Source: Vigna angularis
Lineage: Eukaryota; Streptophyta; Magnoliopsida; Fabales; Fabaceae
Direction: 5' to 3'
DNA: 64,000 nucleotides
NCBI RefSeq assembly: GCF_016808095.1
Contig: NC_068973.1
Coordinates: 15,248,501 to 15,312,500 of the forward strand
A program made the position numbers and the translations under genes. This document shows positions 10,649-22,292 of this stretch, piece by piece (within the stretch, counting starts at the first letter, position 1; each line of letters opens with the position of its first letter). The notes beneath the pieces were generated by a model. The model saw only the letters and a list, made by a program, of their open reading frames with translations, did not search any database and was not told the DNA's origin.

Positions 10649-11722
10649 TCATTTCACAACTTTAACCCATGCATATTTACCATTTGGAATACCAAAATGT
10701 TTAATGTTGCATTTGTTTGATGTGTGTCCATGCTTCATACAGTAAAAACAACAAGCATTACTTACTTTGTTTTGAACAAAAGTCCCTTTTTCAACCCAAA
10801 CTCTACGAGTTCTTCTTACTTTGGACTTATTTATTTGATGCATATTTCTATTTTCAATATTGCTTCTATTAAGGTTTGTCTTAGCAGGTGAATTTGTCTT
10901 GGTTGCCTTTGCAAGTAAGTTTTCAAGTATGTCAATATCAAACATATGACTCTTACAAGATAAGCATTCAACAGGTTCAACAGTAGCATTTGCATCAGAT
11001 AATTTTGTTTCTAAAGTACTAACTTTATTTCTTAAGACAACTTCATCATCAAGCAACTTTTCATAATTCAATTTCAATTCATTATGCTCTTTCTTTAACT
11101 TTTTATGAGCAACATCAAGTTTTTCAGATTCATTTAACAAATCAAGAAATGCCTTTTGTAAATCAAATTCATCATTTGACTCTAAGCTAGAATCACTTAC
11201 TTGGCTTCCAGTATCTTCTAAGTCAGCCATTAGACAAATATTGACTTCTTCATCTGAATCACTTGAGCTTGTTGAGCTAGATGCATTGTCTTCCCAAGCT
11301 ATGTAAGCTTTCTTCTTCTTTGGGAATTTCCTTTTTTTCTTTTCTTCACTTTTCTTGTTCTTTGGACATTCAGTTTTCATGTGCCCTCTTTCTCCACATC
11401 CATAGCATTTAACACTTGAAGGAGATTCTTGATTTTCTCTCCTTTCTTTACGAAATTTGTCCTTTCCTTTTGCCTTCATAAACTTGGCAAATTTCTTTAT
11501 CATGAGGCTCATGTTCTCCTCATCGTCATCGGAATCATCGTCCTCAATTCTCTTAGAACTTTTTCCTTTTGAGATTTCAGACTTGAAAGCTAGAGTTTTC
11601 CTTTTGCCTTGATCCTCTTCAGCAGTCAATCTCCTCAGCTCAAGTTCATGCTCACGGAGCTTTCCAAACAAGATTGCCATTGACATTTGAGTAAGATTTT
11701 GAGACTCCGAGATGGCAGTCAC
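10649..11722 (-). pseudogene. Inner Copia gag, C-terminal part with two zinc knuckles
   Basis: 357 open codons in a different phase from the upstream gag frame. It contains EEDQGKRKTLAFKSEISKGK and acidic EDDDSDDDEE, then CCHC knuckle 1 (CYGCGERGHMKTEC, about 11370-11412) and a lysine-rich patch. A long coiled-coil segment follows, then knuckle 2 (CCFYCMKHGHTSNKC, about 10700-10745). It overlaps the end of the first gag frame by 4 bp. The phase change looks like a single-base frameshift near 11725-11735. Two spaced knuckles are typical of this Copia lineage. Confidence 0.85.
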
Positions 11723-12288
11723 CTTTGGTTGCCAAGACCGTCCAGAGATTTCAGAATTTTCACATTAAGTTCATCAGTATCAAAAGTCTTACCCAACCCT
11801 GTTAAATAATTCACAATATGAGTGAATCGTTTTTGAACGTCAGAGATCGTTTCTCCAGGTTGCATTCTGAACATCTCATATTCCTGAATGAGAGTGTTCT
11901 TCCTAGCGCGCTTCACGTCCTCTGTTCCTTCATGAGTGACTCTGAGGACTTCCCACATCTCCTGTGCTGTCTTACACACTGAAATTCTATAAAATTCATC
12001 AAGTACAACAGCAGATGAAATTATATTGCGAGCTTTAATATCAAACTGAGCTCGTCTATTTTCTTCAGCAGTCCAATTAAAATAAGGTTTTTTAGTCTCT
12101 ACACCATTAACAGTATTCTTAGGAATATAAGGGCCATTTTGTACAGCTTCCCAGATACCTCTATCAACAGACCCCATAAAAATCTCCATTCTCACTTTCC
12201 AAAAAGCATAGTTATCACCAGTAAACAATGGAGGTCTGTTAATGGAAGCACCCTCAGCATATACATGGTTTTGATTGTGAACGGCCAT
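11719..12288 (-). pseudogene. Inner Copia gag, N-terminal part
   Basis: Starts at ATG 12288 (MAVHNQNHVYAEGAS), 45 bp inside the 5' LTR. It carries the Copia gag signature PPLFTGDNYAFWKVRMEIFM and the domain continues through AQEMWEVLRVTHEGT and VQKRFTHIVNYL. The frame ends early at 11719, just where the sequence phase shifts into the 10649-11722 frame. Confidence 0.88.
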
Positions 12289-12319
12289 TTTCGCAAATTT
12301 TGAAAAATTATCAAAGCAA

Positions 12320-12331
12320 GCTCTGATACCA
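12320..12331 (-). other. Primer binding site, inner Copia element
   Basis: The minus strand reads TGGTATCAGAGC, complementary to the 3' end of plant initiator tRNA-Met. It is separated by two bases (AT) from the 5' LTR end. Confidence 0.9.
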
Positions 12332-12333
12332 AT

Positions 12334-13296
12334 TGTTGGAACAATCGGTACCGTTATAGAGTCGCGCAGCGGAATTAAAAACTTGAAAGAGAGTGGAAAG
12401 CGTGTTCGGTCACCTTTTTAAGATAAATTTGTAAAAATAATTTTCTTTCAGAAAATTTATCGAACAGTTGATATGCGTAAAAAAATAAAGAGTGTAGGGA
12501 ATAGAAAATCACACGAGTAATTTTTATACTGGTTCGATTCAACAGAATCTACGTCCAGTCGTTAATCACTATAAAAAGTGATTAACAATTCCACTAAAAA
12601 GATGTTTCACAGATTACAACAAATAGTTAATAAAGCAGATAAATAAACCTTCCTTCGACGAACGAACCGGAAGAAGAACACTCTGCCAACTCGAAGAGAA
12701 CCGCTCCGACTATCGACAAACGAAACGCGAGCTTCTCCTATTCACGAGACCAGGCAGAGCACCTTGCTAACTCGAAGAGAGCTTGCTCCGACAATCGACA
12801 CACGAAACGCGAGCCTCTCCTGTTCACGAGACCAAGCAAGGGAACTTGAACTATAGCTTCTGAGAACTTCCTCTGACAAACAGTATTCTGCTAGAGCTTC
12901 TGTTCAACAACGTTGTTTTCTAATTTCTCCAAAACAAAATATATAGCCAAGTACACTGAGTGTCAAAGATCAGCTCCCAACTGCCATGAATAATCGATTA
13001 TTGTAAGTGATAATCGATTATTCAAGTCCGTTACAGGTTTTCAAAAATGTGATAATCAATTATATGAAGTGATAATCGATTATTCAAGTAAGACTTGTGA
13101 TAATCGATTATTGCTTAATCATAATCGATTATTGCAGTTAAAAATGCAAGTTTACAAGGTTTACAAGAATTTCCTACTACATTTAATTTCTACAAATTGC
13201 TTTTAACTAATTATAATATCTTCTTCAACTAAAACTTCTTGTAGCATCATCAAAACAAATTTCTTCAAGATTTACCAATACTCCTTATTGGTAACA
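12334..13296 (-). repeat. 5' LTR of the inner Copia element
   Basis: 963 bp, same ends as the copy at 5626-6588. TATA at about 12939-12945; palindrome cluster at about 12990-13135. One of the six palindromes here has lost its central CpG (ATCAAT instead of ATCGAT), which is the outcome expected from deamination of a methylated cytosine. Confidence 0.95.
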
Positions 13297-13301
13297 ACCT
13301 C

Positions 13302-13844
13302 ATGACTAGTTAGAAGTTGATCTCTGAGATTATCAAAATCGGGATGTAGGGCACGAAGGATCAACACCATGTAAAATTTGTCTAGTTTCTTTTTTATATC
13401 CTCTAATGGATCTACTTCCAAAAACATCCTAAGTTCTTCGACAGCAGATTGGGCTTCAGCCATGAAGGACGCCATATCATAGTCTGCCATTTTAAGTGAT
13501 GCAAGCTTGTTCGTAGTGTCATAGAGACGTTGAATATCGTTGGCATAAATGCTTTGGGCTTTCTTCCAAAAGGAGTGACAAGTTTTGAAAGCCCTCAAAG
13601 ATACAAGAAGTATGGGTTCCACTGATTGCCATAACATGGCACACAATTGGAAATCTACTTGTTTCCATTGATCAGCTTTTTCAATAGGCACATGGCTTCC
13701 ATCTCGCTCAAGGTGGTCATAATGCCCTTGGCCAAGGAACCACATTTCAACGGCAGCAGACCATGATAGATAATTTTTTCCATTTAGCTTCTCGGAGGTA
13801 ATTGATGGACTTCCGGAGAAGGAAAGAGTACTGCCAGACGCCAT
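13302..13844 (-). pseudogene. Outer Copia gag, N-terminal part
   Basis: Starts at ATG 13844 (MASGSTLSFSGSPS). It has the Copia gag pattern KLNGKNYLSWSAAVEMWFLG, then WKQVDFQLCAMLWQS and TNKLASLKMADYDMASFM, and ends LRDQLLTSHE where the inner element inserted (ACCTC duplication at 13297-13301). The open frame reads a few codons into the inner LTR. It is in phase with the continuation at 5620 going down to 5140. Confidence 0.9.
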
Positions 13845-14032
13845 TTCTGAAGAAGACGAATAGTACTAGCGAGGAACAAGAAAACCCTAAGGGTTTAGAC
13901 GAAGGAAACTGTGACAGTGATGGACGACGGTGGCCGGAAACGGCGGGCAGCGGCGAATGGTGGTGGGCGACGAAGAATTGTGGCGCCAGACAGATATATA
14001 TTACGAGACAGAAATCAGAGCGGGATCGACCC

Positions 14033-14044
14033 GTTCTGATACCA
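14033..14044 (-). other. Primer binding site, outer Copia element
   Basis: The minus strand reads TGGTATCAGAAC directly next to the 5' LTR. It matches the initiator tRNA-Met complement at 11 of 12 bases. Confidence 0.85.
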
Positions 14045-14269
14045 ACTTAAGATTGAAACTGTAAAATAATTCTAGAGGGCTTAATTGATCCCTCTCACAA
14101 TCTTCTATTTATAAGAATAAATTGATACACAAGTACATGATAAATAGGGTAACCCTAGACACAATATAATCATGATAAATAGGGTAATCCTAGACACAAT
14201 ATAATCATGATAAATAGGGTAACCCTTGACACACTATAATGATGATAAAATAGGATAAACATCCTAACA
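14045..14269 (-). repeat. 5' LTR of the outer Copia element
   Basis: 225 bp, four mismatches against 2464-2688. It is followed by AAGTT (14270-14274), the duplicate of 2459-2463. Confidence 0.93.
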
Positions 14270-14650
14270 AAGTTCTTGAAAGTCCATTTCGCAAGAAAGA
14301 TCATGTACACTACATGGTTCGTTAATGTGGTCATGGTCAAGAAATCTAACAACCAATGGAGGATGTGCACTAATTATACAAATTTAAGTAAAAATATGCC
14401 TAAAAGATAAAACCTCTATTGAACATAAATTGGTTGGCTGATAAGATGACCAGATATAAGCTTCTTAGCTTCCTATATGCCTATTTTGGGTACAATCAAA
14501 TTAGAATGTATCCGCTAAATGAAATAAAGAAATAATTCACTAGGATTTCGATAGACTATGTTCTTTCTTACAAACTAAAGCTTGAGGATTGCTTAAGGAT
14601 TGCAAAAACGCTAATAACTTATATATGAAGAATGAGATGAAAGAGTGTTG
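14270..14650 (+). pseudogene. Ty3/gypsy reverse transcriptase relic, right part
   Basis: Plus-strand frames give NVVMVKKSNNQWRMCTNYTNLSK (shown in part), then LASYMPILG and KNANNLYMK. These correspond to the gypsy RT blocks NVVMVKKxNGKWRMC.DYTDLNK, FLDAYSGYNQI and LKNAGATYQR. Many stops and shifts are present. This is the target sequence of the outer Copia insertion and the oldest layer of the nest. Confidence 0.7.
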
Positions 14651-15239
14651 TCAACCTTTCTTCTTCCATAGAAACTTTATATAGAGATTGAGAAGAGTTA
14701 TGGCAAATTTTTTCTAGCCATTTTGAGTGTTGAGGAAGTTCTTTTCAAGTTGTGCTTGTCTAGATACAAACATAGAGATACATATAAAATTAATTGCATT
14801 TCTCTTCTTCAAGCAACACTTTAAGATACGACATAACCTACTTACCTTAGTTAAATGGATTTTATCCAAGCTGGAGTTTAAACTTAGAACTTGCAAGAAT
14901 ATAAAAGAAAATAATTATAAAATACAATCCTTCTATTAATAATTATAAAAAATTGACAAATATTATAATACAAAAAATATAAAAAACGATAAAAATGTGT
15001 TTACATGAAAACCAATATAAAAAGTAATCTTCTTTATTAGTGCTTATAATTATATATTATAAAAAGTAAATATTAATACTTAATAGAGATCTTGGCATTT
15101 AAGACGTGATCCGTTAGATACATCCAAGGGTCTCTAAGGGTCCAAATTAATGCCAAAGGGTGACGCCAACAAGTACAGAGACCGAAAAAGAAGAGGAAAC
15201 AGCAGAGTAAAACGGAACAATCCAAACCCGGAACTTCCC
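14651..15239. other. Spacer upstream of the AAGAB-like pseudogene
   Basis: Very AT-rich. No gene is seen. It probably contains the old promoter of the pseudogene. An in-frame upstream ATG at 15150 would add 30 basic residues to the first exon, but the start at 15240 fits the family better. Confidence 0.4.
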
Positions 15240-18200
15240 ATGGATGCTACCGAATCCCAAACGGATCTGCAGAACCGACCCGGAATCTTCATCATAGGAT
15301 CCTCAAACGTTGGCAAACACACCATCATATCTTGTAACTCTCTCTATCCTTTTTCTTCTCTAAAATCTTTACCCCTTCACCTTGCTTCAACTTATTCTAC
15401 TTAACTAATCTTTAATTAGTTCTAGTTTTCATTATCCTATCTCCTGCAACTGTTTTAAATCACATCTTCAACATATTTCGTGCTTAGATATATTATTATA
15501 CATCTTTTTAATTTTAAACATAGGAGTTTTTTTCAATTTTAATGTTTTGGATTTTTGTCAAGATGTTTTGTCGTTACATAATTCACTACAAAAAAGAAGG
15601 GCATTACCGAAGGCCAGGAGCCCTCGGAAACAGCCCGAAACCGTTGGTAAAAGGTAATTACAGACGGCTTATTGACGGTCAAAGAGCCCTCGGTAAATCC
15701 CTTGTCGCTAACATTTACCGAAGGGCATTCTGAACCTAGTCCTGTCATGCACCACTGGACTTTCATCAAACAATTTAGTTGCATGATTTTCCAACAAATT
15801 AAATAAAGCAATTAATAGGCTTGCAACAAAAGGTGGCACTCAAAATGAACTTATGAGAGACTCTAAAGTGGATTTAAAAAGCAAGAAACAATTATAAGTT
15901 GCAGATATAGCTAATTTGAACTCAATTTTAAAATAGGCAAAAGTGTTTGATGAAATGCCTAAGAGAGCTACTGTAAAATGTGCATCAGATTTTGAAAAGT
16001 TGGCTTAGCACTAGTTCACTCGCTTTTTACAATGCAGGCTATTTGTTAATTTTGAATTGTGCACTTCTTTTTAATCAATTGAACCAAGCTTTTGCTACTA
16101 ATTTAAGATGAAATTCAGTGCAATAATCACAGCAACACAGATTCAAAAAATTCTGCAACTCATATCAGAAAACTGTTGAAAAATTGATGGTTTGAATGGA
16201 AATTTTGCTCAAACGAGTTTGGACACTTAATTTTATGATTTGAGCAACTTTGTTTTACCAAGTAAGACCTGTTTAAGCTGCCATCAAAGGCTAAATACTT
16301 GCAAATTAGAATTTCACTGTTTGAGTTCCTCTTAACACCAAAATTTAAGCTAATTCACCAACCAAAATTCAATAGATGAATCAAACTGATTTGGAAACTA
16401 TTAATATGACTCTAGGATAATGATTAAAAGTTGAACAAGACTCTAGGAATGAATTAAAAGATGTCCAGCAGGAAGTTCTAAACAGGACAAATGCACTACA
16501 AATGTCTAGCAGGAAGTTCTTAACTGATGTAGCACATATAATCAAGGCTAAACATTGTCTCTTTGCCTTATATGATTCATATATGACTACAAATGCACTG
16601 CAACTAGAGAAAAGAATCAAACCTTAGCTGGAAAACAAATTCTGCACTAGAAAAAGTCCCTAGTTTGGTGGTTTGACACTAAAAAACATATGCAAGTGAT
16701 TTAAACACACAACTGAATGTTCAAGTAACTTTATTTGATGATTTTAATTGTCTTTAAACTCTAAAATGAGTTATAAACAGCCTGCAACTCAAAATCACTA
16801 CTCCACTTCTATTATAACTCAAAAAGTGATGGTTTAGAAAGCATAAACCCAAAATCAACCCTTGTTATTCCAAATCAGTTGTGGATACTTTTGCATCAAG
16901 GAAAGCACATCAAATAAGCTATGAAGTGCATTTCCACAGCTTGACTGCTTAAACCATATGACTGCACAGTTTTCAACTTATCACCATGCTAGCTTTGCTT
17001 TGAATCACTAATTCCAGTTTAATTTCACCTAGTTGATATTTTCCAGCTTGATTCAGTGTTAATACTTATTTCAAAGTTGTTTGCATTGTTGTTTGGTCCT
17101 TTGTTTCACTAAAACTCAGTTTGAGGTGTCAGGTTGCTTATTTTCCTGCATAATGGGCTGTTAGGAGGTCATGTTATGATCTATGTTGTTTCTATACCAA
17201 TTCCCAGCTTAAACAAATCTAATTTCATAATATAAAGTTGCTGGAATTGATTAATTAACCTTAGAGCAACTTGTGTGCATTTTCACATCTCAAAAATCCA
17301 TTCTTAGTTCATCTTAGGAGGTCATACCTCTGTGTTCCCTCTAACAAAAAAACTTCTCTCTTATTTTGTTCCATATTTTTATAATTTGGCTATAATAATG
17401 TTATTTGATACAAAATTATATATACAGTTCCACAGGAAGATGTGCTTAAATATATCTATATAATTTCTATTATATATTGATATAGTATCTTCAAAACAAG
17501 AATGAACACTAAATAGAGAGAATTTAATATACAAAAGAATGAGAAGCACTTGTATAAAGATACAAAGTTCATCAAATATAAGGTGTGGTATATAAAAGAG
17601 CACATGAATCACTCACTTCTATAATAGCTTATGTGAGGTAATAATTGGCACAATTTTTCTTACACCTGAGACTTTTTCTTATTAGTATCTATAGAAAAAA
17701 AATAGTTAAAATCAGTTTTCAAAATTTATACATAATTTAAATTACAAAAGTTATTATATTATTGAATTTTTCTCATGTAGAGTTGTTCTCCATGATAATA
17801 ATTTTCCTTATTTATTTACTAAATGTATTCAGTATTTACAATCTAATATAACAACAAAAAATTTAAGAGAAAGTTTTACTGCAACTATAAGTCTACAATG
17901 GAGATGCCAAGACTTAGAATTCAAACCACAATGAACTTACCTAATTTTAAAGGAAGCAATATCTCAGCAGCAACTATTTTGTACATGCTTATATCAACTT
18001 GAAATAATCTAGAAAATGGTGTAAACTCCTTCCAAAAGTACATAGGAAAGTGAGTGGGTTTGAAAAATATTTGTACCCTTCATTTTTCAACAGCAACCAC
18101 TACATAAAGCATTCTTTCTCCTTCACTCTTTGCTTGTGATTTCGCTCAATCCTCCACACACTTATCATGCTACCTATTTTGCCTATTCACCTTTCATTCC

Positions 18201-21200
18201 TATAAAATTAAAAAAGGTTTCATAATTTTTCCAACTCATCAAAATCTTCTCTAATTAGGAGATATTTTCAAAACTCACACTTCCTATGTTCGGAGCAGAG
18301 GAACTTCAGTTGCAGGTAGTCCTCATCATGGCAACCCAGACTAACCAGAAACATTTACAAAAACTATCACATTCAATCCAACTTAATCATGTTGAATCAA
18401 ACAATAATACACTAATTCCATACAATAAGAACTCTTAATCTCTATATCAGATTTATTAACTGAACAAAGCATCCAACACATATATCCTTTCCAAAACTCC
18501 ACAACCCCTCTCATATCAACACAAAACATCAACAACTTAATTTCATTTCCACCGAACATAACATTATCTTCTTCAGTTTACTTTCCAACCCAACTTTTTT
18601 TAGTTAACATCCAAACAAGAACTGATCAAAATAGTCCCACTTCTTTTCATTATTGTATGACTATTCAATCAATATTACTATACCCACTCGTTCCGGACTC
18701 ATACAACAATTCCAGTTCAGAAATATTAAAACATCACATAGGGAAAAAAAAATATTAACAAACAGGGCAGCCACCAAAAGGTACATAATTTGAAGCAATA
18801 ACTTACCTCTACGGCAGCGACAACCCTAGGTGTATTAGCACTTCCAATAGCCTCTCTTGCGAAGCCCTTCTCACGCACAGAAAGCCAAATCATCACGCAG
18901 CCCCTGGATTAGCCTCCTTCGCGAACTCGAAGTTGTGCTCACGCCACAACACCACCCACTGACCTGGAGATGCACCTCCTCACACCGCCAAAGGATCGTC
19001 ATTAACAAACCCTAAGAGAAGCATCGTCCACAATGGAAGGTGTCACGTCAATGCCTTCGTCCTTCAACCACACACGCTTTTGGAGAATGGAGAGGAGCTC
19101 GAGAACGGTCAATGGTGATGGCGAAACCATAATAGACGAGTGGGAAACAATGACAATGTTGTTTTCGAACTCTGAACGAGAAAGGGAGACAAATTATGGT
19201 GGGGGTAGAGGGGAGAGGGCGGAGTGAACGAGAGAAAGGGGGAAGCTTACTTTTGCGAAAAGGGATTTTGGGAGAATAGAGGAGGGAATTCCCAATTCCT
19301 GATTTCATTAAGTCCATGTCTATACCGACGGCCAAAAGCCTTCGGTAAGTTCGTTGCCCATTACTGTCGGGGGTACAAGCCGTCTGTAATAAGCATCTTA
19401 ATTGACCATCGATAAATCCTTCGGTAATACATCTTTACCGATGGCCAAAAGGCCGTCGGTATAAATCCTTCGGTAATTAATGTGTTTCTGGTAGTGAATT
19501 CAATTATTTGTTCTGCATGTTGTATCGTTTCCAGAATTGTTTATTGTTGTTATTTTGAGGGTGAAACTGAAATTTGATATATGTTGTTGTTGTTGTTGAG
19601 GATAGGAAAGACCTTTGTTGATGTTGAGGATGCTTTTGATTCGGCTTCTGAAGTGAATGTCCATGGGTATATGTTCACCCTGAATTATTTTATCCATCTT
19701 TTTGGTTATGAATCTTTTTGAATTTTTGGGTGTGTTTGTTTTAATTGTGGAATAAACAGGTGGACTATCAATAATAAGTATTATATTGCTGATGTTTCTA
19801 TATGGATGGCTCATCTTCGTGATGATTTTTCTGCTGGTAACATGTCCATGTTTCGACGCATGGCTGCATTGGTGATGGTTTTTTACATGAATGAAGTTAG
19901 TTCCTTCACTTCATGATTGTCGTTTGATTTATTCTGTTTTGTGTTTTTGATTACTTAACGGTTGCTTTCGATGACGGTTTAATTTTGTATTCACTGCTTA
20001 TTGTTTTGGTTTTACTTGTGCAAAAGAATTATTCTTGTATCTTTAATTTACCCTTTTTGTGCAGCCATCTTCCCTAGCTGCACTTCGAGAATGGGTCTCT
20101 CACATTAATATTCAGAACTTTGAGATCTTACTGTGTATTGGAAACAAAGTGGATCTGGTTTCTGGGCATCCAGCTCATGCTGAATACAGAAGGCGGTTGC
20201 TGAAACTAGAAGACTCTGTTGTAGATCGTTATTCAGAAGAGTATGGAATATCTGAATCTAAGGGAACTAGTTTATTGGGGGATGAGGCACCAGCAAGGGA
20301 CATCAGAAGGTCCTGTTTGGAATGGTGCACTAATCACAATATTGAGTTCATCAAGGCATGTGCTTCCAATGTTGATTTTGACAAATGTAAAACTTCACTT
20401 CCTGTTGTAAAGAACCTGTCGATAACATATGCATTTAACTCTGAATTTTGCTTTGACAAATGCTCAGTTTTAGATTTAGATGAGTCATATAATACATTAT
20501 TAATGAGAGAGGAAGGTGGTGACTTAGATGACAATATATGTGGAAGATGATTAATGATAGATAATTGTAACACGCATCATATATTTTTCTGCTCCCCATT
20601 AGGGATGGAATCATGAACGTTGAAAACCATTTCAGATTATGATTTCCACTCAAATTTATTTCACCACTTTTTGCTCATATGTGGCCTGGAATGGTATTGA
20701 AATCTGGTGATAGGATAAATCAACCATCATTTCCTGAGAAAGAAGGTATTTTCTTTCTTCTTTTTTTCTTTGAACCTTGCTACTCGTTACTTTTGTCAAA
20801 GTAGAATAAATGCAAGCACTAATTTTGGTTTATCCTTTTCCCAGAGTTATCTTCAGAAGAATCTGACTATGAACGAGTATGAAGTATTATCAGCTGGTTC
20901 GGCTGATCCCTGGAATGAAAGTGAACAAGTATGGGTTTCTGCATCTTCCTTAGATGCAGGGGGGTCAGCTCCTCAAAATGAAACCTGATAAAGAGTTTGC
21001 GCCCACAACTTCAAGTGTTGCAACTCAAAATGAAAGTGAGGGGAATGTGTTGCACAATACCATGGATTCTGAAGGAGACGAAAAGGAAGATGATGGTAAA
21101 TATCTTGACTTAGAGGATTTGGAACAGTTGATGTCTGAGATTGGGAATATGCGTGCAGGCTTGAGATTGATGCCTGATTTTCAAAGAAGGGACATGGTTG

Positions 21201-21263
21201 CAAAGTTGGCCATTAAAATGGCTTCCATTTTTTGGAGGAGAGAGTGACGATGAGAAAATTTAG
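15240..21263 (+). pseudogene. Adaptin-binding protein p34 (AAGAB)-like gene, decayed, introns retained
   Basis: Exons recognised: 15240-15333 (MDATESQTDLQNRPGIFIIGSS, P-loop-like GSSNVGK), 19606-19666, 19760-19895 (YYIADVSIWMAHL), 20065-20386 (GNKVDL, a GTPase G4-type motif, and RRSCLEWCTNHNIEFI), about 20660-20745 (MWPGMVLKSGDRINQPSFPE) and 20845-21263 (EYEVLSAGSADPW, LDLEDLEQLMSEIGNMRAGL). The family acts in clathrin adaptor (AP-1/AP-2) assembly. Breaks: a TGA forms across the exon 1/2 junction; there is no open path between 20387 and about 20660; frame changes occur near 20875, about 20985 and about 21232. Introns are kept, so this is a duplicated or unitary pseudogene rather than a processed one. 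Intron 1 (15334-19605) contains a CACTA element. Confidence 0.8.
15584..19496. mobile_element. CACTA (En/Spm-type) transposon, non-autonomous, 3.9 kb
   Basis: Left end CACTACAAAAAAGAAGG, right end (inverted) CACTACCAGAAACAC. AATT flanks both sides (15580-15583 and 19497-19500). The first and last 150-190 bp are full of sub-terminal repeats of ACCGAAGG / ACCGACGGCC in both orientations, which is the binding-site arrangement of CACTA elements. No transposase coding is recognisable in the 3.5-kb interior. The segment near 18810-19230 is more GC-rich and could be a captured host fragment. The element sits in intron 1 of the AAGAB-like pseudogene. Confidence 0.85.
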
Positions 21264-21416
21264 TTGATTTTGGATGTAAGCTTAATGATTAGTTATAGGT
21301 TTAAGGTTAGATAGATGAATGTCATTCTGGGTACCTTTATGTGGACCATCGTATGGAAAGAACGAGATGAGCAACTTCTGTTGCACAAAGACCAAGGGCA
21401 CCTTTTTCATGTTTCT

Positions 21417-22292
21417 CACTAGTACAAAAACAATGTACAACGTCGAATATTTTTGGCCTTTTACGTCGAATTCGAGAACAATGTTATATTGGGAGACGTT
21501 AAATTGACGTCGAATTTAAAAAATTCGACGTGTCGAATTTAAAAAATTCGATGTGTCGAATTTTATCAATATACGACGTTAATCAATTTTTTTTAAAATA
21601 AATGTAATCCTTTTTTACAACTCTACGAAACCTGAAGAGCAGAACTATGAACGATAATAATAGGATCAACAACAAATAACAATAACAAACAACAAACAAG
21701 TTCAATCAAACAACAAACAAGTTCAATTAAACATCAACAACAAACAAGTTCAACCAAACAACAACAACAAACAAGTTCAACAAAAAAAGAACAACAAATA
21801 AGTTCTTCAAAACGAAAACGAAAGCTAACCTTCAAAAGGTGGGTTCATCAGAATAAAGTGTTGCCACCAGTGAGAGAGAAAACAGAATGCACATATGAAG
21901 GACAAGAACACGAAAATAATCGCTAAAAACAAACGAAAATCATACCTAAAGTAGTTAATTAACATGCATTTGTATCAAATGAAAGAAAGATTACATGTGA
22001 TGGTCGTCAAACTTCGTTCAAGAAAAGTTTGAGTAGAGAAGAGGGTCTCGCGCGCTAAGGTAAAGTGAATGAATTTTCAATCTCCCGCTTAAATTTGTAT
22101 TGAATTCACTAACCTTTTGACGTCTAACGCTGAGGCATTCGACGCTTTACATCATTTTACGTCGAATTATAATTCTAAACGACGTTTAATAATTGTATTT
22201 ATTTACAAAATTGCCATTGGTCATTTTTAATGTTGGCTATTGAGTGGTTAGACGTTGAACGTGTGACATTATACGCTGTTTTTGCATTAGTG
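21417..22292. mobile_element. Small CACTA-type element (876 bp), ACGTCGAA family
   Basis: Left end CACTAGTACAAAAACAATG; right end, inverted, CACTAATGCAAAAACAGCG. Sub-terminal regions repeat TACAACGTCGAAT, ACGTCGAATT and GACGTT in both orientations. The interior has a (CAACAA)-rich AC/AAC tract (about 21665-21800) and no transposase. Flanks are TCT and TAT, so the 3-bp duplication is imperfect. The same family recurs at 26322-28586. Confidence 0.75.

Larger units (their letters stand above)
5626..13296 (-). mobile_element. Inner Copia retrotransposon with an additional downstream ORF, integrase deleted
   Basis: 7,671 bp. It has two 963-bp LTRs (5626-6588 and 12334-13296) with two visible mismatches, flanked by ACCTC on both sides (5621-5625 and 13297-13301). 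The minus-strand order is LTR, initiator-Met PBS, gag (two CCHC knuckles), protease, RT-RNase H, spacer with palindromes, extra ORF, PPT, LTR. The LTR and internal organisation resemble the SIRE/Maximus-type Copia lineage (inference). Integrase is absent. Gag has a frameshift near 11720 and the extra ORF has one stop. The near-identical LTRs show a recent insertion. Confidence 0.94.
2464..14269 (-). mobile_element. Outer Copia retrotransposon, itself split by a younger Copia element
   Basis: Two 225-bp LTRs (2464-2688 and 14045-14269) differ at four positions. They are flanked by AAGTT duplications (2459-2463 and 14270-14274). The minus-strand order is LTR, PBS, gag, protease, integrase, RT, RNase H, PPT, LTR. 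Without the 7,676-bp inner insertion the element is about 4.1 kb. Coding is dead: stops interrupt it at 5140-5142, 4378-4380 and 3206-3208, and the N-terminal part of RT is deleted near 3716. It entered the middle of a gypsy RT relic. Confidence 0.93.

Noticed and set aside
18800..19335. Short frames on both strands near the right end of the CACTA element
   Set aside because: They overlap one another, lack a recognisable product and include sub-terminal repeats. Noted only as possible captured DNA.
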